A stretch of DNA of 64,000 nucleotides from assembly GCF_000150275.1 (NCBI RefSeq), contig NW_002060948.1, positions 3,300,512 to 3,364,511 of the forward strand, given 5' to 3'. The notes under the pieces are model-generated. The model saw only the letters and a list, made by a program, of their open reading frames with translations. It had not been told where the DNA came from and did not search any database. This DNA is from Trichoplax adhaerens. Its lineage: Eukaryota > Placozoa > Uniplacotomia > Trichoplacea > Trichoplacidae. A program made the translations under genes and the position numbers. Of this stretch, positions 58,926-64,000 are shown one piece after another. The stretch's first letter is position 1. Each line of letters begins with the position of its first letter.

Positions 58926-61006
58926 TGGATCAGGATAGGTTTAAAAGGCGCATTGAGAATTCATTGAAGCAAAGTCGGAAAAGTCCCTTTGAAAAAATGT
59001 TACATTTTTAGTGGCAGGGCATTGCTTTCCATCAGTTAATTGATTGATTACCTTGCTGATAGTTTCTTTCCATCTTAACCCATTTAAAGGCAAATTTAGA
59101 TAGTGGTCAAGACGCGAGTTTAGAGAGCGTCGACTTTTGCAGGTACTGTATATTGCAATTTCATTGACAAGGTGGAAAAGTAGTTGGTACAGTTGGCTTT
59201 CCGTTCGAGCTATTCATTGAATAGACACGTCAGCAATACTAGCAAATTGATCGTTTTGGCCAGCTTACAACGAGATCAATGCAGTTATAAAACTAGGCTG
59301 CAATACTTATATTCCGGTAAGAATCCTTCAATAAATCACTTTAGTATTAGTAGCAGACTGTTAAAACAACAAAGCTTCTTGTAATTGACTCCATGTCCAA
59401 AAATGAACCTGTGATTCATTTCATAGACCGTCTATGAGCCATTTCGGTCTAAGCGTATGTACACAGGAGCAGAGAAGTCCTTGGATTCATTTATTATCAC
59501 TACATGTAAACTGCATAACTTAACTTTGTGGATAGTTTTGAACATGACGAAGTAATGCAGTTCTTTTCCCGATGATATCCAAACTGATCAATGACAAGCA
59601 ATAGGCTAGGATAAGCTGGTTTACGTTCGATACTGGTTAGTAATGTAAAATATGGATTTCGATCATGATAATGAATTCATAGTTCATTGCATCTGTCAAT
59701 TGATCATAGCCCCAAATTGGGCTGGTCCACTTTTTTCCACATTGGAAAGGAGAAAATCATCCATCAACTGAGTTAAAGATATAAATGAGTGTTTGAAAGT
59801 AGCTGTAATACTTTGATCAATTGTTCATCAGTTAGTACTGAATGGATGATGCAAAGTGATGTTGGACAAGTCGTTGTCTTTACATTGATCAATGATACCG
59901 GTAAATGGCAAGAGAGTGAATAGAATGTTGTTTTTAGAAATGAATCAAGATTACCGGTTATCGCTGGCCAAGACTCTAGGATCCATAACGAGAGTTAACC
60001 AAGCCTTAAAACAAGATTATAACTGTACTGTACTGTACTATCCAACTCAATAATTTTAATTTTTTTACTGGCTGTTACGTATTTTTGGACATTTTATTAT
60101 CCAGCAATCGACTACAAAGGGGATTATAATACTGTAAAATACTACTTCCCCAAACCATTAATTATAACTATAATTACTACTACTTGCGGATTGTAACCAT
60201 CAACGACTTCTATTGCTATCAGTGTCATCAGTTACTGATCAGTCTATACGTGACATATATGTCATATACACTACAATAACTATAAGGCGAATAGCAATGT
60301 AGCCTCGCTATCACGAATTCAACCACTTGCTATTTTTCTGCTTTAAATATTCTTGATGTAGACAAGGACTGCGCGTCTCTTTCTAGTAGTCCTTAATTTA
60401 GACTACTCTTTACTAACTGCAGTTACATGTTTGATAATACGGATTTGATCAAACACCACATCATAAATGCTTTGGATCAAAACCGTTCATTAATTGTTAA
60501 TTATAATTATCGCTATATATGCAGGTTGTAGCCATCAAGGATTGTTATCCATGTCATACGATTACACAGTATAGTACACTATACAGTATATTAGACAGTA
60601 AGGTATTTCTTCATTTCACAGTGATTAATTACATAAATATCAGAATTTGACTTCGTTTAAATTAAAGAAAGGAGGTGCTTGGAGCACGCATGTAGACCTG
60701 ATGAAAATTGAATCAGTATGATTATATATATATTATTGTCTGTATTATCCTCTAGACCTACAGTATTTTCGTTCAAGTCTTTTGAACCTTGAACCACTAT
60801 ATTTACTGATGTGGAATTAGAACTCTTATTACTTTTTTCAATGGCCAACATTAAAGGGGATCATCCACACTTCAGAAATTGCTAAACCTTTTAATTTCCT
60901 ACATCACAAATACTCTTAGCTTGTAAACGCGAAATTAATAAGCTAGATAACAAGTCTCATACGGTATACCAGTATCAGGCGATTCTTGGTAACCGCCGCT
61001 TGCCCC

Positions 61007-61570
61007 ATGAATGCGCCTATAGAGCTCTTAAATCGCCGTATCATTCTTTTAAAACACATACAATATAACAATCCAGAGCAGCTTACTCCTTTTTTTGCAC
61101 ATATTCAGCGATGTATGATTTTCTTTATTGATTTAATTTTATTTAAAATTTACCACTTAATATGCACCCTCATTATTTTTGAAGGCCAATATCAATCTGT
61201 GATGAACTTAAAGCAAAACACAGAAATTGCTGGCAGTCTTGCATTCTGTGTCATGTGCAATGAGCAGCAAATGAATGATAACATTGCTGTCTTATATACG
61301 TTCACAAATAATTTATTTACAGTAGTCGGGGTATCTCAAAATGGATACATCATTCCTTTTCAATTGATAAAAATAAATACTCATTCGATATCAAATTTGC
61401 TGCTTCTTTTCATTTTACTTTCTGCTATTTATACGTACAATGAAAATATCTTCTTATTTGACATATTTTATTTTCTTATCTTGTCTCCGAGTGTACAGTA
61501 TAATGCACGGGTATATCTCGTAAATACCACAACACAAATGAAATTAAATGTCCATGTATTGCATTTATAA
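61007..61570 (+). CDS. Unrecognised open reading frame, 187 codons
   Basis: I do not recognise this one. From ATG at 61007 the frame stays open to TAA at 61570, longer than expected by chance in DNA this AT-rich. Two stretches look like protein: MNAPIELLNRRIILLKHIQY, and EIAGSLAFCVMCNEQQMNDN plus what follows it to about 61340. Two others (about 61115-61170 and 61365-61500) are T-rich and look like translated introns. A donor-like GTATGA at 61114 with acceptor TTTTTGAAG near 61183 would remove the first in frame. A second frame across the same start (60919-61069) also reads like protein (YQAILGNRRLPHECAYRALK). It may be exons of one gene whose structure I cannot settle, or a frameshifted relic. 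It ends 85 bp before the GOLIM4-like start. Confidence 0.35.
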   Translation: MNAPIELLNRRIILLKHIQYNNPEQLTPFFAHIQRCMIFFIDLILFKIYHLICTLIIFEGQYQSVMNLKQNTEIAGSLAFCVMCNEQQMNDNIAVLYTFTNNLFTVVGVSQNGYIIPFQLIKINTHSISNLLLLFILLSAIYTYNENIFLFDIFYFLILSPSVQYNARVYLVNTTTQMKLNVHVLHL

Positions 61571-61655
61571 TTATAATTTAAATATTTTGTAGATTGTATC
61601 TCGCAATTGCGGAATAGATATCTGGCTCAAGTTTTGCCGTGTCCATTAAATTACA

Positions 61656-64000
61656 ATGGCAATTTCCTCCCGAAAATTCAAAAATACACTCCAATTCGGG
61701 TTCATCCTGGTCGTTTTCATCTGTTTATTTTATGGCATGTTTACTTTTCGCAAGCTAAATCAACGCATGGAAGATGCAAATGAACAAAATAAGAAGCACA
61801 AAGCCGAGAATGAGCACTTATCTTCACAGTTGAAAGGTTGCTTTTTGAAACAGTACTAATGCAGAAGAAATTTAAGTGTCATTATTTATCCGTCAAAAAT
61901 CGGCTACTTTTAATTACCGCAATACGGCAAAGATTTTCCAATATACGTAGTATTTACTGTTTACTTTTAGGTGCAATGTAACCGAAAATATTTGGATAGT
62001 TAACCGATACATACTGTATATAAATATAGATTGACTTACTGAATATCAGTATACTGTACGTAATTTACTACCTTAGGCATACCCGTAATTCATTACTATA
62101 GTCATACACTGAATCTCTGGGTTTTGAAAATATCTAAACTTGTACTCACAAGCATAGTTAGGTTTAGGAGATTACTAGTACAGAGCTTGTGTTTTCTGTA
62201 CAATATGATACGCTTTCGTTTTAGACTCCAAAAATTATCCAATATCATGATTACTTGTAATTATCTTAATTCATACAGTAGTATGCGTATATTCGTATCT
62301 TATCATCCTACTCGTATGCAACTACGTTTTTGTGAGCATAATCCGGAATAGTACTCAAAACTTAAAATTTTGTTGCATAACACTGTCTTTTACAGTACCT
62401 TGGTAACCTGTATGTGAATATTGAACTAAAATACTGATGCCACAATTACTTTATACTGCACCATAATCAATATCGAAATTCTTTTGTTAGCTCATCTCCA
62501 TCAATTTGCTGCATAGTACGCACCATTGCGATTCTTACTTTAGGAAAATCTTGCACATGATGTAGAATTATCACCCAGTTCTTATTGCAGCAAGTCGTCT
62601 TAACCGCTGTCGTTACTTTTATAAATCGCAGATGCACATAATAAGAGAGTTTCACTAGAAGGATCTCTAGTAATCTCTAATAAGAAGTTAAAACAAGTAA
62701 CAGCAGGTATGTTGAAGATACATTTCTCTACATGTTCTACTCGTGTGTTGGCTTTTGTATAATTTTCTTATAATTAATACATATAACGAGTGCTGACATC
62801 ATTACGCGTATAATACCGTAATAATAAAGGACCGAGTTGCAATGCTAACCATCATTATTTTAGCAAGAATACAGTAATTTTTAGTAGGTCACAGCTATAC
62901 TTACTGTACGAAGCTGAAATGATTGATAATGCACGAGATGTAAACTTACGAATATCGATTTTAGCGTTATAGTATATTAGTGAGATTAAGCAGGTCAGCC
63001 GCATTAATTAGCCTTTAAAGTAACTTGATTTCTATTTTGCACAATTTCTAGATTTAAGGGATCGTGAGAAAAACATAAAAATTCTACTGAATGAAAAGGT
63101 AAGATCGTAGAAATTGTTGCGGTAGTTACCTTGTACATATACAGCAATCTGAGTTTTTTTATAAACGGTACGCAATTACTTGTGCCAATATTATAGTTAC
63201 AGTGCTATGCATTTGTCAGAATAGCCACTAATACTTATGCAATCAAATAGAACGCAAAGGAATCAAGCATGAATCAGATTAATCAACAGCATGATGTTTT
63301 ACAGGTATTAATATTACGAATTTGATGTAATCATTGTTAGCATATTGAGCAATTTGCGAAGTTTAATGAAAATGATTGAAAATTTTTAATTAAGATATTT
63401 ATTTTTTGTGCTGCCAATTTAGAGCAAATACAGCTCATTGCTGCATGATAATAAACAGTTGCTAAAGAAGCACACAAAGTTACTTTCGGAATATCAGAAT
63501 TTGCAATCAGAGAACGTTAAGGCTAATCAAAAGGTGCAATCCTTAAACGATCGCAAGGATAAAGATCAAATCACTTTCTTGAAAGGTATTCAAATATGTT
63601 CTGTAGATTTACGCAATTCACAAAATTATCAGAAATTGATAGCAAACTATAGATAAAGGTGTTTGAGTTATTTAAGATTGACAGCATTTTATGCGTTACC
63701 GTTATAGAACAATTACACAAAGAACGACTGGAAACGGCAAGATTAAAGGAGAGTGAAAATAAAATGATAGAACAAGTGTCAAGTGCACAAAAACTGTATC
63801 ATGATAGCGTACGAAAATTAGATAAAGCACGTAAATTTATAAGTCAACATTTACATTTGACATCGTTGAAAAATCAGAAGGCAAAGAATAAGAAAACCTT
63901 AAATGCTAAACCCTTACGTGGACTATATCAAGAATGGATAAAGAAGCAAAAGTCAAAGGGTGACTTACAGAAATCTCAGCTAGGCCACGATAATGTATCC
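61656..64000 (+). CDS. GOLIM4-like type II Golgi membrane protein, 3' end outside window
   Basis: The product is a probable Golgi-resident single-pass protein with a long lumenal coiled coil. The exons are 61656-61836, 63052-63098, 63251-63304, 63423-63585 and 63708 to the window edge, all GT-AG with agreeing phases. The N-terminus has a short basic cytoplasmic tail (MAISSRKFKN), a signal-anchor span (FGFILVVFICLFYGMF) and then ENEHLSSQLK. This order and wording resemble GOLIM4, which starts with a basic tail, a VVF..LYG span and an ...LSAQL helix. Exon 4 begins SKYSSLLHDNKQLLKKH, like GOLIM4's SRYSAL segment. The rest is Lys/Glu/Gln-rich heptad sequence without Pro until about residue 170. 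GOLM1-type proteins are the main alternative. The gene runs off the right edge, so the acidic lumenal tail expected of GOLIM4 cannot be checked. Confidence 0.75.

Larger units (their letters stand above)
55829..61006. other. Intergenic interval with scattered repeats; one doubtful ORF
   Basis: This holds a duplicated 86-bp block at 56275-56458, GTAC patches at 58350-58420 and 58850-58925, and a CT/AG inverted repeat at 58524-58592. A 91-codon frame at 57952-58227 ends in protein-like wording (IPLIPLPVAKLCLEAVTLDP), but its start is T-rich and no joined exon is apparent. I leave it uncalled. Confidence 0.5.

Overview
This is AT-rich, intron-dense nuclear DNA of an early-diverging animal. Introns are GT-AG and mostly 50-400 bp. 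The proteins resemble human orthologs (VPS13D with a UBA domain, class IA PI3K p110, SCO1, PUS3, SRPRB, a GOLIM4-like Golgi protein, a claudin/PMP22-like four-pass protein). A placozoan (Trichoplax/Hoilungia type) is my best guess. It is an inference from gene structure and divergence, because no marker gene settles it. There are no bacterial features, tRNAs, rRNAs or CRISPR arrays that I can support.

Layout: 1-2107 (+) holds the 3' part of an SDR16C/RDH10-like retinol/steroid dehydrogenase. 4213-22906 (-) holds a complete many-exon VPS13D lipid-transfer protein. 22907-26265 is a repeat-rich divergent intergenic interval (80-bp tandem array, diverged minisatellite, 183-bp higher-order repeat, GTAC clusters). 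26266-35616 (+) is a 20-exon p110beta-like PI3K. 36823-39017 (-) is SRP receptor beta. 40113-42770 (+) is the mitochondrial copper chaperone SCO1. 43039-46031 (-) is tRNA pseudouridine synthase PUS3. 49008-49889 (-) is an intronless basic orphan gene. 54376-55828 (-) is a claudin-like tetraspan protein. 61007-61570 (+) is an unexplained open frame. 61656-64000 (+) is the 5' part of a GOLIM4-like gene cut by the window edge.

The annotated genes are unrelated housekeeping and membrane-trafficking functions, not a pathway cluster. Several pairs are head-to-head (VPS13D/PIK3CB, SRPRB/SCO1) or tail-to-tail (SDR/VPS13D, PIK3CB/SRPRB, SCO1/PUS3). The most interesting non-genic signal is that clusters of palindromic GTAC/CAGTACTG-type sequence fall in the promoter-side intervals and are rare in gene bodies. 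A second is a stem-loop placed exactly between the opposing poly(A) signals of SCO1 and PUS3. No clearly new multi-gene system is visible.
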